The translations under genes were made by a program, and so were the position numbers. Below are positions 7,870 through 15,595 of a stretch of 20,335 nucleotides of DNA, piece after piece. This DNA is from Anaerolineae bacterium (lineage in GTDB: Bacteria > Chloroflexota > Anaerolineae > Aggregatilineales > Phototrophicaceae). The notes below the pieces were generated by a model, which saw nothing but the letters and a program-made list of their open reading frames with translations, was not told the DNA's origin and did no database searches. The stretch is from NCBI GenBank assembly GCA_028284565.1, contig JANQRM010000632.1, positions 1-20,335 on the forward strand, in the 5' to 3' direction. Each line of letters starts with the position of its first letter. Position 1 is the stretch's first letter.

Positions 7870-8361
7870 ATGAAATTGCACCTCGAACAAGAGATTAATG
7901 CCCAAGCCGACAAGGTTTGGGAGCTTCTGGGACCCCAATTCGCGGACATTTCAGAATGGGCTTCCGGTCTGGAGTATTCCAGAAGCATCACGCAAGATGA
8001 AGTTCCGGCTGACTATTCAGTAGACCCATCAGCACCTATACTAGGACGTGCCACCCCAAATCCTTTGGGCGAACTCAGAGAAATCTTAATTAAATACTCT
8101 GATGCAGATAAAACCTTCACTTTTCGGGGAGCTGGTTTACCTCCGATGGTAAGCCGTGCCACCAACACCACCAAAGTCACAGAAATAGGCACAAACAAAT
8201 GTCTTGTGACAATGGACATCCAAATGGACTTACGAGGTCCCTTCAAACTATTTGACCCCATTCTCCGTCGTCGCTTCGCCACCTCACCCAAAGGTCCAGC
8301 AGGCGTAATCCAAGACCTTAAAGCCCATTCCGAATCAAGTAATGCACCAGTTCCAGTATAA
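7870..8361 (+). CDS. SRPBCC-family protein, paralogue 2
   Basis: The product has 163 residues from ATG 7870, set by AAGGAG at 7855-7860. An upstream in-frame start at 7798 would overlap the membrane-protein gene and is rejected. It opens with INAQADKVWELLGPQF then WAS, the same signature as the SRPBCC proteins at 5965 and 8505. The middle differs: an insertion around residues 45-65 (YSVDPSAPILGRATPN) and a C-terminal helix broken by RRRFATSPKGPAG. The ligand pocket may therefore differ from its sisters. It sits 13 bp after the membrane-protein gene, in a probable operon with that gene and the esterase. Cytoplasmic; ligand unknown. Confidence 0.8.
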   Translation: MKLHLEQEINAQADKVWELLGPQFADISEWASGLEYSRSITQDEVPADYSVDPSAPILGRATPNPLGELREILIKYSDADKTFTFRGAGLPPMVSRATNTTKVTEIGTNKCLVTMDIQMDLRGPFKLFDPILRRRFATSPKGPAGVIQDLKAHSESSNAPVPV

Positions 8362-8400
8362 AAGCGGTCTTCTATCGTGGTATTTCTATCATCGTGAAAC

Positions 8401-8481
8401 ACCACTCTAATAATTTTGGTGACACACGAGGTTGGGTGGTTGTGAGAGGAAGCCCAACCCCGTTTAACACGCGTTCTATCC
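8401..8481 (+). repeat. Intergenic hairpin element, copy A
   Basis: About 80 bp that recur at 8980-9057. The core is a hairpin: GGTTGGGT (8430-8437) pairs with GCCCAACC (8452-8459) around a GTGAGAGGA-containing loop, with a further CG/CG pair outside one mismatch, then CCGTTT. TTTGGTGA lies just upstream in both copies. It ends about 25 bp before the SRPBCC gene at 8505. It could be a weak terminator of the preceding operon or a leader RNA element of the next gene. Confidence 0.75.
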
Positions 8482-8504
8482 AAACACAATGAAAGGACTC
8501 CAAA

Positions 8505-8972
8505 ATGGAAGTCAATCGTCAAATCTCAATAAACGCATCAGCGGATAAGCTCTGGAAAATTCTGGGGGCGGATTTCGGCAATGTTGATGTGTGGGCAAGT
8601 CGAATGCTCGAATCACAAGCAAGCGATGGACTCAGTTCGCTAGGTGGACGTATCGTCACAACTGTGGAATATGGTGAAGCCCAAGAAATCTTGTATGAGT
8701 TCGATGAAGCACAACGGCAACTGGCATATACCGTGCAGGCGAAAGGTCTACCCCCGATTGTCAAAGATGTGACAACAGGCTGGCGAGTGGAACCCAATGG
8801 TGAGGATCAATCCATCGTGCATATACAATTCAAAGCCAACCTCACCGATGAGTCCATGAGTGACATGATTCATCAACAATTCGGGATGGGACTTGAAAAG
8901 CTCTTTGCGGAGTTGAAATACTTTGCCGAAAATGACCAACCACATCCCTATAAGCAGGAGCAATCGGCATAA
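8505..8972 (+). CDS. SRPBCC-family protein, paralogue 3
   Basis: The 155-residue helix-grip protein begins VNRQISINASADKLWKILG with the WAS motif near residue 30 and ends in a long helix (about residues 117-147, GMGLEKLFAELKYFA). It is closer in length and layout to the protein at 5965 than to its neighbour at 7870. The central strands carry GLPPIVKD, matching GLPPMVSR in the 7870 protein, a likely part of the pocket rim. AAAGGA (8492-8497) precedes the ATG by 7 nt. Copies of the same hairpin element lie on both sides, so it may be its own transcription unit. Function beyond ligand binding cannot be read. Confidence 0.82.
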   Translation: MEVNRQISINASADKLWKILGADFGNVDVWASRMLESQASDGLSSLGGRIVTTVEYGEAQEILYEFDEAQRQLAYTVQAKGLPPIVKDVTTGWRVEPNGEDQSIVHIQFKANLTDESMSDMIHQQFGMGLEKLFAELKYFAENDQPHPYKQEQSA

Positions 8973-8979
8973 ATCACAT

Positions 8980-9057
8980 ACCACTACTAACTTTGGTGAT
9001 CCACGAGGTTGGGTAACTGTGAGAGGAAGCCCAACCCCGTTTCACACACAATCTATC
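8980..9057 (+). repeat. Intergenic hairpin element, copy B
   Basis: Second copy of the element at 8401. The stem GGTTGGGT/GCCCAACC (9007-9014 and 9029-9036) is identical, while three loop bases differ (GGT in copy A, AAC here). Conserved flanks are TTTGGTGA before and CCCCGTTT after. It separates the third SRPBCC gene from the dehalogenase-like gene, ending about 20 bp before the latter's ATG. Confidence 0.75.
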
Positions 9058-9077
9058 TACAGTATAAGGAGTTACAC

Positions 9078-10082
9078 ATGAAAGGCAATACATTCGTCCG
9101 CCTCTTTAGCTTCGTTCTTAGCCTCTCACTGCTGGCAACCATTGGTGTTACAGCCCAACAACGCCCTGAACCTGTTGTTTATGAAGGCATCGAGTTCCCA
9201 GACCTACCCTATCCCTCGCGTTGGATTGAGGTCAACGGCTCAAAGATGCACTATATGGAAACAGGCGACCCGGCAGGCACACCTATTCTCTTGCTCCACG
9301 GTAATCCAACATGGTCGTACTTATGGCGTAACATCATGCCTCATTTGGAAGACAGTGGTCGCGTGATAGCCCCTGACCTCATTGGCATGGGCTTGTCCGA
9401 CAAACCTGACATTGGCTACACCTTTGTCGAACAGCGCGAATACTTGTGGGGCTTCATTAACGCTATGGAACTTGAAGACATTGTACTCGTGGTTCACGAC
9501 TGGGGTTCTGGATTAGGCTTCGATTATGCCCGTAATCACCAAGACAATGTGCAAGCCATCGCTTTCATGGAAGCCTTACTCGCTCCGCTTCCAAGCACGG
9601 ATTTTCTCAGCCCAGAGAATAAACAATTCATTGAGACAATACGAGCAACGGATGGCAGTGGTGAAGCCATGATTATGGGACAAAACTTCTTTATTGAAGG
9701 ATTCGTTCCACAAGCCATTGTTCGTGAGCTATCCGAAGACGAGCTAAATGCCTATCGCGCACCCTACCCTACACCAGAAACCCGTCTACCCGTCTTCGTC
9801 TGGCCCAATCAAATCCCAATTGAAGGTGAACCAGCAGAGGTTCAGGAAATTGTCGGGGCTTATGCAGAGTGGCTACCGCAATCTGACATGCCAAAGCTCC
9901 TGCTTTATGCAACACCCGGAGCATTGATCCCAGAAACAGCTGTTCCGCAGATTATCGAGACATTCAATAATCTCGAAGCTGTCCATATCGGCGCAGGGCT
10001 TCACTTCGTTCAAGAAGACCAACCCGATGTCATTGGCGAATCCATCGCGGAATGGCTGGGTCGTGTCGTCTTTGCTGACTAA
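9078..10082 (+). CDS. Exported haloalkane-dehalogenase-like alpha/beta hydrolase (HLD-II pattern)
   Basis: The product has 334 residues from ATG 9078 (AAGGAG at 9066-9071). An in-frame start at 9009 lies inside the hairpin element and is rejected. Residues 1-27 are a signal peptide ending GVTAQQ. The mature part has the haloalkane dehalogenase layout: LLHGNPTWSYLWR with halide-stabilising Asn76, VVHDWGSGLGFDYA with nucleophile Asp141 and Trp142, Glu165 in FMEALLAP as acid, and His309 in GAGLHFVQEDQPD. Asp-His-Glu with Asn and Trp is the subfamily II arrangement (DhaA, LinB). The family cleaves carbon-halogen bonds to give an alcohol and halide. Most members are cytoplasmic, so export is unusual. 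Epoxide hydrolase is the main alternative, but the Asn/Trp pair argues against it. Confidence 0.85.
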   Translation: MKGNTFVRLFSFVLSLSLLATIGVTAQQRPEPVVYEGIEFPDLPYPSRWIEVNGSKMHYMETGDPAGTPILLLHGNPTWSYLWRNIMPHLEDSGRVIAPDLIGMGLSDKPDIGYTFVEQREYLWGFINAMELEDIVLVVHDWGSGLGFDYARNHQDNVQAIAFMEALLAPLPSTDFLSPENKQFIETIRATDGSGEAMIMGQNFFIEGFVPQAIVRELSEDELNAYRAPYPTPETRLPVFVWPNQIPIEGEPAEVQEIVGAYAEWLPQSDMPKLLLYATPGALIPETAVPQIIETFNNLEAVHIGAGLHFVQEDQPDVIGESIAEWLGRVVFAD

Positions 10083-10114
10083 GTAAACAATTCACATCGC
10101 ACTCAATCAAATCC

Positions 10115-10144
10115 AGAGGCAATCTAATCAGGTTGTCTCTTTTT
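10115..10144 (+). terminator. Intrinsic terminator after the dehalogenase-like gene
   Basis: AGAGGCAA (10115-10122) pairs with TTGTCTCT (10133-10140), 8 bp with one G-U pair and a 10-nt loop, ending in a TTTTT run. It starts 33 bp after the stop codon. Confidence 0.8.
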
Positions 10145-10218
10145 GCACACTATAAAAACATAACCACACACTCAATGATGACATTGCAGAGAGTCCAAAC
10201 ATGAGGCATCAAGCCAAT

Positions 10219-10258
10219 AGGTTGATTCACTTGTCAAGGTTGATTCTTACATTATATT
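10219..10258 (+). promoter_or_regulatory. Candidate promoter with embedded 10-bp direct repeats
   Basis: TTGTCA (10231-10236) and TATATT (10253-10258) are 16 bp apart. AGGTTGATTC occurs at 10219-10228 and again at 10237-10246, one copy on each side of the -35, with an 18-bp period. This suggests a tandem regulator site. The nearest downstream gene is the LLM oxidoreductase, which would then have a leader of roughly 320 nt. Confidence 0.45.
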
Positions 10259-10306
10259 ACTCATGATAAGTTAAGTCGAGATGTCCTTTTAGGGGTATGA
10301 AATGGC

Positions 10307-10377
10307 TAAAAACGGTGCCTTTTGGAGTCTTTCAGGTCGGTTGCGAGGGTTTTCGAGATATTTGTCCACCGTTTTTA
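10307..10377 (+). repeat. 11-bp perfect inverted repeat in noncoding leader
   Basis: TAAAAACGGTG (10307-10317) and CACCGTTTTTA (10367-10377) enclose 49 nt. In RNA this is a long stem-loop; the right arm ends in a T run, so it could act as an attenuator or as the end of a small RNA started at about 10265. No ORF of note lies inside. Confidence 0.5.
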
Positions 10378-10584
10378 TTAGGAATCAATAGTTTTTCGAT
10401 TGGATTAAGGTTAGGGTTTTGCCATTTTTGTTGATAATCCGTTGTTTTTAGGTTAACAATTCGTTAGTAAATTTACCCAAAATAATGCCCAAAATATCCT
10501 AAAAATCGCGCAACAAATGGATAGCATCCCCACCATCTCAGCAGGTATCATCATCACGGGATATGACAACTAGGAGACACCACT
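10378..10584 (+). other. AT-rich noncoding stretch before the LLM gene
   Basis: No convincing gene. A GGATTA/TAATCC pair spans a T-rich segment around 10400-10440. A frame open from 10457 to 10573 has no start codon; it ends in a TAG immediately followed by the Shine-Dalgarno sequence of the LLM gene. I cannot tell whether it is decayed coding sequence. AGGAGA (10572-10577) is the ribosome binding site for the next gene. Confidence 0.4.
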
Positions 10585-11559
10585 ATGACCAATCTTGGCA
10601 TCATGTTTAAGCGTAGCTATCCACCAGAACATATCATAGCATTTGCCAAACAAGCTGAATCCGCTGGCTTTGATGAACTATGGGTGGTGGAAGATTGCTT
10701 CTATGCAGGTGGTATCGCCCAAGCCACCACAGCACTCGCCCATACACAACACATTAAGGTAGGTTTGGGTATTACGCCTGCTGTTTCACGTAATCCGGCG
10801 TTTATAGCACTCGAAATTGCGAGCTTAGCACGCATTGTTCCCCAGCGTTTTCTACCCGGTTTGGGGCATGGTGTCCGAGCATGGATGGAACAAATCGGAG
10901 CCTTACCCAAATCCCAACTCGGCGCGCTAGAAGCCTATACCAAGGCGATTCGGGCGATACTACAGAGTGAATCTGTCACAATGCAGGGCGAATATGTCAA
11001 TTTGGATGCCGTGCAACTCGAATATCCCATTGAACATATTCCACCGATTCAATTAGGTGTGCGGGGTCCCAAATCACTCCAATTATCGGGGCGTGTCGCC
11101 GATGGCACAATACTGGCAGAAGGATGTTCTCCAGCTTATGTCCACTGGGCAAAAGAACAAATCGACAAGGGGCGACAAGAAGCAGGTCGCACAGACCATC
11201 ATCGTATTACTGTCTACATTTATTGGTCAATGGATACAGATATTGCGCTTGCTAAACAACGGATTCGTCAGCAACTCATCAGCCGAATCATGGCAGATAA
11301 GCTGGACATCTACCTCAAGCCGACAGGCTATGCGGAGCAAGTGGAAGCATGGATAGAACAAGGTGGCGAGACCACCCTCAGAGATAACATCCCCGATGAA
11401 TGGCTTCACCAGTTTGCAGTCGTAGGAACAACCGATGACTGCCTCCAGACCATCCAAAACCTAGCTAAAGCAGGTGTAGATAGCGTCGTGTTAGTCCCGA
11501 TGATGGACACTGAACCCGCCCTATCGACCTATGCCAAGCAAGTGATTCAGGCTTTATGA
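10585..11559 (+). CDS. LLM-class (luciferase-like) flavin/F420-dependent oxidoreductase
   Basis: The 324-residue protein is a bacterial luciferase-like TIM barrel. The N-terminal strand LGIMFKRSYPP, then AKQAESAGFDELWVVED, KVGLGITPAVSRNP, RFLPGLGHGVRAWM and the late PPIQLGVRGPKSLQLSGRVADG are typical of the F420-dependent branch (methylene-tetrahydromethanopterin-reductase-like and F420-dependent dehydrogenases). The cofactor could also be FMN; this cannot be settled by eye. Such enzymes transfer hydride to or from varied substrates. No signal peptide, so cytoplasmic. AGGAGA lies 7 nt before the ATG. The gene runs tail to tail into the HAD gene, with 5 bp between stop codons and no terminator visible in that gap. 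Confidence 0.88.
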   Translation: MTNLGIMFKRSYPPEHIIAFAKQAESAGFDELWVVEDCFYAGGIAQATTALAHTQHIKVGLGITPAVSRNPAFIALEIASLARIVPQRFLPGLGHGVRAWMEQIGALPKSQLGALEAYTKAIRAILQSESVTMQGEYVNLDAVQLEYPIEHIPPIQLGVRGPKSLQLSGRVADGTILAEGCSPAYVHWAKEQIDKGRQEAGRTDHHRITVYIYWSMDTDIALAKQRIRQQLISRIMADKLDIYLKPTGYAEQVEAWIEQGGETTLRDNIPDEWLHQFAVVGTTDDCLQTIQNLAKAGVDSVVLVPMMDTEPALSTYAKQVIQAL

Positions 11560-11564
11560 TTGTG

Positions 11565-12176
11565 CTATGAGTTGGCTTGAATAATCGACTCTATATCAAG
11601 TACTACTTGTTGATTGTTCTCAAAAACAATGCCGTGAATACCAAATTCACAAGCGGAATCAATATTCTTCTGAACATCATCAATAAAAATGACTTCTTGT
11701 GGAGATAGTTCAAGCCGTTCACAAGTTAAGGCATAGATACGAGGGTCGGGTTTCATCATGCCAACCTCATGCGAATAAATGATGAATTCGCTGAGTTGGC
11801 TAAATTGATAACGGGCTTCTTCTCTTTCACGCGCCCCTACGAAACTATTGCTGAGAATGGCAACCCGGTAGTTCGCTCGTAACTCTCGACAGTAATCAAT
11901 CAGTTCAGTATTTGGTATTCCGACATACTCTTCCCAGATGTCATCCATAAACGCTTGGACTTCGGATTCATTAATGCCCAAAATGCCACCCACTTGCACA
12001 TGAACATCATCTAATGTGATTGTCCCAACACTCCCAGCATACCAAACTTCAGCGAGTTTCTTGTTAAGTTCACCTTCTTGTAAATGGAGCTTTTGTTCCC
12101 ATATACCCCTAACACCAAGATCAGGGATATATTCCAACACACCACCAATATCAAAGACAACCGCTTGAATGGACAT
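11565..12176 (-). CDS. HAD-superfamily hydrolase with altered motif I
   Basis: The 203-residue protein has all four HAD positions: motif I AVVFDIGGVLE with nucleophile Asp9, motif II AILSNS (Ser109), motif III GMMKPDPRIY (Lys142) and motif IV IFIDDVQKN (Asp166, Asp167). The residue two after the nucleophile, normally the general-acid Asp of phosphatases, is Gly11. The DxGGVL form is common in one branch of HAD subfamily IA, whose activities are poorly known. An alpha-helical cap (about residues 18-95) covers the site. The gene starts 39 bp after the end of the large regulator gene on the same strand, so the two are probably co-transcribed. The ribosome site is weak (AGAGAAG about 13 nt upstream). 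It may act on a small phosphorylated or halogenated metabolite; the substrate is unknown. Confidence 0.82.
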   Translation of the reverse strand: MSIQAVVFDIGGVLEYIPDLGVRGIWEQKLHLQEGELNKKLAEVWYAGSVGTITLDDVHVQVGGILGINESEVQAFMDDIWEEYVGIPNTELIDYCRELRANYRVAILSNSFVGAREREEARYQFSQLSEFIIYSHEVGMMKPDPRIYALTCERLELSPQEVIFIDDVQKNIDSACEFGIHGIVFENNQQVVLDIESIIQANS

Positions 12177-12215
12177 TGCTAAGCAATTTCTTCTCTTTGG
12201 ATAATAAGGAAATCG

Positions 12216-15200
12216 CTAATTAAACACATATCCCACGCCGAGTTCATTGTGGATATAGCGCACACTATCGGTTGTTGGCTCTAGCTTCTTGCGGAGACGG
12301 CTGATATTCACCCACAAGTATTGCTTCTCTGCACTATGTTCGGGTCCCCACACTTTCTGTAGCAACTGCTCATGCGTAATCACTTGCCCCATGTTGAGTG
12401 CGAGGATTCGCAAAATGTCATATTCAATCCGCGTCAAGGGAACAGCTTTGTTATGCAAGAACACCTGACGACGCGCAAAATCAATCCGTAAATCCCCAAT
12501 TTCGAGATCATCCATCACACGGTCTGCGAGCTTTTGCCGATTGAAGACAATATCAATCCGCGCCATCACCTCGTTCAAATCCATCGGCGGTGTGATGAAT
12601 TCATCAGCTCCAGCTTTCAAGCCTTGCGTGCGGTCAATCTGATTATCGCTAAACAGCATCACTGGAACTTCACTGCGCTTCCGCATCCGCGTACACACTT
12701 GCAAACCATCCATATCCGGCAATTCGGTATCGAGAAGAATCAAATCCAGCCGAATCAAGTCAATATCCCGCAGAGCATCCGACCCTTCATCATAAATGAC
12801 CAGTTCATAATCTTGTTGCTCCAACAAACCTGCTATCTGCCGAAGCAACTGCGTCCGTCCCTGCACCACCATAATCGTCCGCATATTTCGGCTCGGCGCA
12901 CTGAGTCCCTCTTGCGGTGGGATTAAGTCACCTGTTTCCAGCGATGGAGATGTGACTGTGATGACCTCACCTTCACCTATCGGCAGGTTCATCCCGATAA
13001 TCGTAGAGTTGGTCGTATCCCGCACCCAGATGCGCCCGCTATGAGCCTGCACTATCTCCCGCGCAATATACAGTGCGATATTCGCCGAATTTTCCGTCTG
13101 GTTCGCTTTCATATTTTCTAGGGAGGGGTAATGCATTAAATCTTCAAGATACGAAGTCGTCAAACCACCGCGAATCTTGTAGGTCAAAATCACTTCAGAA
13201 TCATTCGATTCAATATCAATGGCAATGGCACTCCGCATGTTACTCAATTGCAACACACTTTGCAGGATATACTGCACCGCTTGCTCTATGCGGAATTCAT
13301 CCACCTCAATGCGGGGTAAATCCGGCGCACTTTGCACTTCGGGACGGGTATTATAGGCTTGCATCGCTTGACTATAAATTACCCGATTCACCAATGCCGA
13401 AACATCTGTCCGCGAACGCTCTAAGGGCAAGCCATCACTTTGCACCCGATTAAATTCAATCAGGCTATCCCACAGCGTCCAGACTCCATCAATCTTCTGG
13501 CGCAACTGCCCCAGATAATTCCCACGCTCCTGATGACTAAAGCGACTATGCTGCTCTAGTAACATCGACAACGAACTACGAATCTCGGAGAAGGGCAAGC
13601 GTGTCTGTGAGGTCAGCAAATCAAACGCTACACTATTCCCAATCGGCGCGGCTTGACCGGGCAATTGACTCCGAATCACACCAATCCAACCCGTATGTCG
13701 CTCCATATAGCTATCCAATAGGATAAACTCGATATACAGCATACGGTCTGGATTCGTCAGGGTAATCTGTTCCAATAGATAGTTGCGATTGGCAAAGGTA
13801 TCCGGGTCTTCGAGGTCACGGAGTGCATTATTCAGAGTTGTGCGGGTATCCGCGACATTGTTCGATACATCCGCCAGAGCATCCACCAATACTGTTGCTG
13901 ACTCACCCAATACATGATTGCGACTGATGCCCGTTAGTTCAGTAAATTGCAGGTTGCAGAACGCCACCTTGCCTGTCCCATCGACGAAGAAAATCCCCTC
14001 CGACACACTCAACAGAATCGCTTCAAGACGATTACTCTTCTCCTCCATCGCCTTGACCAGCGTCGTCCGTTCCCACGCTTGTCCCGCCACCTGAGCAATT
14101 CCTCGAATGAGATTAATGGTTTCGAGTTTGAGTTCATAACTCCCAGAAATGGTCACCATCAAGCCACCGACAATCCGCGCGGAATCCGTGACGGTGAGAA
14201 TCAGCAGTTCTTGTCCTACACTCACTTGGAACAGGGTACTCAGGGGGTCTCGTTGCAATTGAGTTAGGGGCATCTTGGTATAAAGTTGCTCGCCCATCTC
14301 ATTGATTTTGCGCGTGATTTCCCCTGTATCATACAAACGATGGAAATTGTTCTCAATATTTTCATTGACGGCGGCGACGATGAGTTCTTTGTCTGACTCA
14401 TCCGGTTCGTCCAAATAGAACCACACGAGCGAATTACTGACACTCGGCACATCTTGCGTCTGGTGACGGAGAGTCGTCGCAATCGTTTCGAGTGAATCCG
14501 TTGCCGCAAAGTTCTTCCATGCCCGCAACAAATGCTGGCTAAATTGGAAGTCTAAATTCTGAGCATAGTAATAACGCACATTGTTATAGGCAACCACAAA
14601 GGATGAAGCCAATAATTCATAAATCACCAAATCCGCATTGCTAAAGTTCTGGTCGGGCTTGGCATAGATGGTCATCACACCCGTTGTAAACCCCTGATAC
14701 TTCAAGGGAGTCATAATTACTGCTTCTGCATCGGGAACCGCCAAAATCGGCTGATAAAAGGGGTCCAGTGCAATATTGCCATAAATCTGACTAAAGCCCA
14801 TATTGAGCGTCCGCACAAAGGGATGATGATCTTCCAGCGCGACATTGCTTTCAAACAGACCTGACTTCTCAATCGTGTCTTTCGTGCCTGCATAGAGCTG
14901 GAAGTCGTTGCCTTCCGTCAGCAGAATCGCAATCCCATACAAATCGAGACTTTGGCAGGCTTGGTCAATGGTTTGTTGAATGAGTTGGCGGGGTTCGGTG
15001 AGCATCTGCAGACTCTGTGAAATATCTGCCACAGACCGCAAACGATTGTTCCGCCGACTCAAAACCACCTTCTGTCGTTTCTGTTTCATCAACAGCGTGA
15101 TACTGCGATGCCATTCGCTACTGCGGGTATCATAGGGCATGACATCATCCGCACCGCGACTCAACAGGTGCATCAAATCAGACAATGCCCCTTCATCCGC

Positions 15201-15443
15201 AATGACAATAATCGACAAAAAGGCGAATTGTCGTTTCATCTCCTCAACTGCTTGGGTCAAATCATCTTTGAACACTTCGTGGTCGAGAATGAGAATATCA
15301 AAGGGGTTTTCTGCTAATTCTTGCAGAGCAATTTGCACATCCGTGAAACTGCTTACACTGTAGACCTCATCCATAAAGGTAAGGTTCTTCTGCATCGTTT
15401 CCGTGCAAATTAATAGGATTCGGATTCGCTCAATATTAATCAC
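12216..15443 (-). CDS. Giant one-chain signalling regulator: pseudo-receiver, GAFs, PAS, inactive kinase-like core, receiver, PhoB-type DNA-binding domain
   Basis: The protein has 1075 residues. Order by eye: receiver-like 5-120 (Asp54 kept, acidic pair and Lys lost); two GAF-like regions about 135-455; PAS about 466-595 (SEGIFFVDGTGKVAFCN); HisKA-like helices about 608-680, where LPFSEIRSSL has Ser619 in place of the phospho-acceptor His; an HATPase-like region about 690-825 whose N-box (715-732) lacks its Asn residues; receiver about 855-970 with Asp905, but Gln861-Gly862 for the acidic pair and Pro952 for Lys; and a PhoB/OmpR winged helix about 978-1075 (PLTRIEYDILRILA, SRLRKKLEP, GVGYVFN). 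No transmembrane segment is evident, so a soluble DNA-binding sensor is likely. Starts GTG with a weak ribosome site. The first gene across the divergent gap is the GT39-like enzyme. Confidence 0.85.
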   Translation of the reverse strand: MINIERIRILLICTETMQKNLTFMDEVYSVSSFTDVQIALQELAENPFDILILDHEVFKDDLTQAVEEMKRQFAFLSIIVIADEGALSDLMHLLSRGADDVMPYDTRSSEWHRSITLLMKQKRQKVVLSRRNNRLRSVADISQSLQMLTEPRQLIQQTIDQACQSLDLYGIAILLTEGNDFQLYAGTKDTIEKSGLFESNVALEDHHPFVRTLNMGFSQIYGNIALDPFYQPILAVPDAEAVIMTPLKYQGFTTGVMTIYAKPDQNFSNADLVIYELLASSFVVAYNNVRYYYAQNLDFQFSQHLLRAWKNFAATDSLETIATTLRHQTQDVPSVSNSLVWFYLDEPDESDKELIVAAVNENIENNFHRLYDTGEITRKINEMGEQLYTKMPLTQLQRDPLSTLFQVSVGQELLILTVTDSARIVGGLMVTISGSYELKLETINLIRGIAQVAGQAWERTTLVKAMEEKSNRLEAILLSVSEGIFFVDGTGKVAFCNLQFTELTGISRNHVLGESATVLVDALADVSNNVADTRTTLNNALRDLEDPDTFANRNYLLEQITLTNPDRMLYIEFILLDSYMERHTGWIGVIRSQLPGQAAPIGNSVAFDLLTSQTRLPFSEIRSSLSMLLEQHSRFSHQERGNYLGQLRQKIDGVWTLWDSLIEFNRVQSDGLPLERSRTDVSALVNRVIYSQAMQAYNTRPEVQSAPDLPRIEVDEFRIEQAVQYILQSVLQLSNMRSAIAIDIESNDSEVILTYKIRGGLTTSYLEDLMHYPSLENMKANQTENSANIALYIAREIVQAHSGRIWVRDTTNSTIIGMNLPIGEGEVITVTSPSLETGDLIPPQEGLSAPSRNMRTIMVVQGRTQLLRQIAGLLEQQDYELVIYDEGSDALRDIDLIRLDLILLDTELPDMDGLQVCTRMRKRSEVPVMLFSDNQIDRTQGLKAGADEFITPPMDLNEVMARIDIVFNRQKLADRVMDDLEIGDLRIDFARRQVFLHNKAVPLTRIEYDILRILALNMGQVITHEQLLQKVWGPEHSAEKQYLWVNISRLRKKLEPTTDSVRYIHNELGVGYVFN

Positions 15444-15481
15444 AAAACTACCGTTCAGATTGCCTTAAAAGTGATAGAAAA

Positions 15482-15510
15482 ATTATACTATGCCACCATG
15501 CCCCTTACAA
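15482..15510 (-). promoter_or_regulatory. Sigma70-type promoter for the large regulator gene
   Basis: On the minus strand, TTGTAA (15510-15505) and a perfect TATAAT (15487-15482) are 17 bp apart, about 40 bp before the GTG start. The -35 lies in a TTGTAAGG octamer (15510-15503) like those clustered at 17713-18434. Confidence 0.7.
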
Positions 15511-15595
15511 ATAAGGAACATTTTGCTTGTTGTCTCTCAGTCAGTTTGAAAGATGTTAGAAAATGCATAGCGCATGCAGTATCTACGCGCACCAT

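Noticed and set aside
9009..9077. Upstream in-frame start for the dehalogenase-like gene
   Set aside because: It lies inside the duplicated hairpin element and would put 23 polar residues ahead of a clear signal peptide; ATG 9078 has AAGGAG at good spacing.
10307..10377. Terminal inverted repeats of a small transposon
   Set aside because: Only 71 bp across and no target-site duplication or transposase remnant is visible; a stem-loop RNA is the simpler reading.
10457..10573. Open frame ending in TAG just before the LLM ribosome site
   Set aside because: No start codon except an internal ATG at 10517 giving 18 residues with no ribosome site; similarity to any protein could not be judged.
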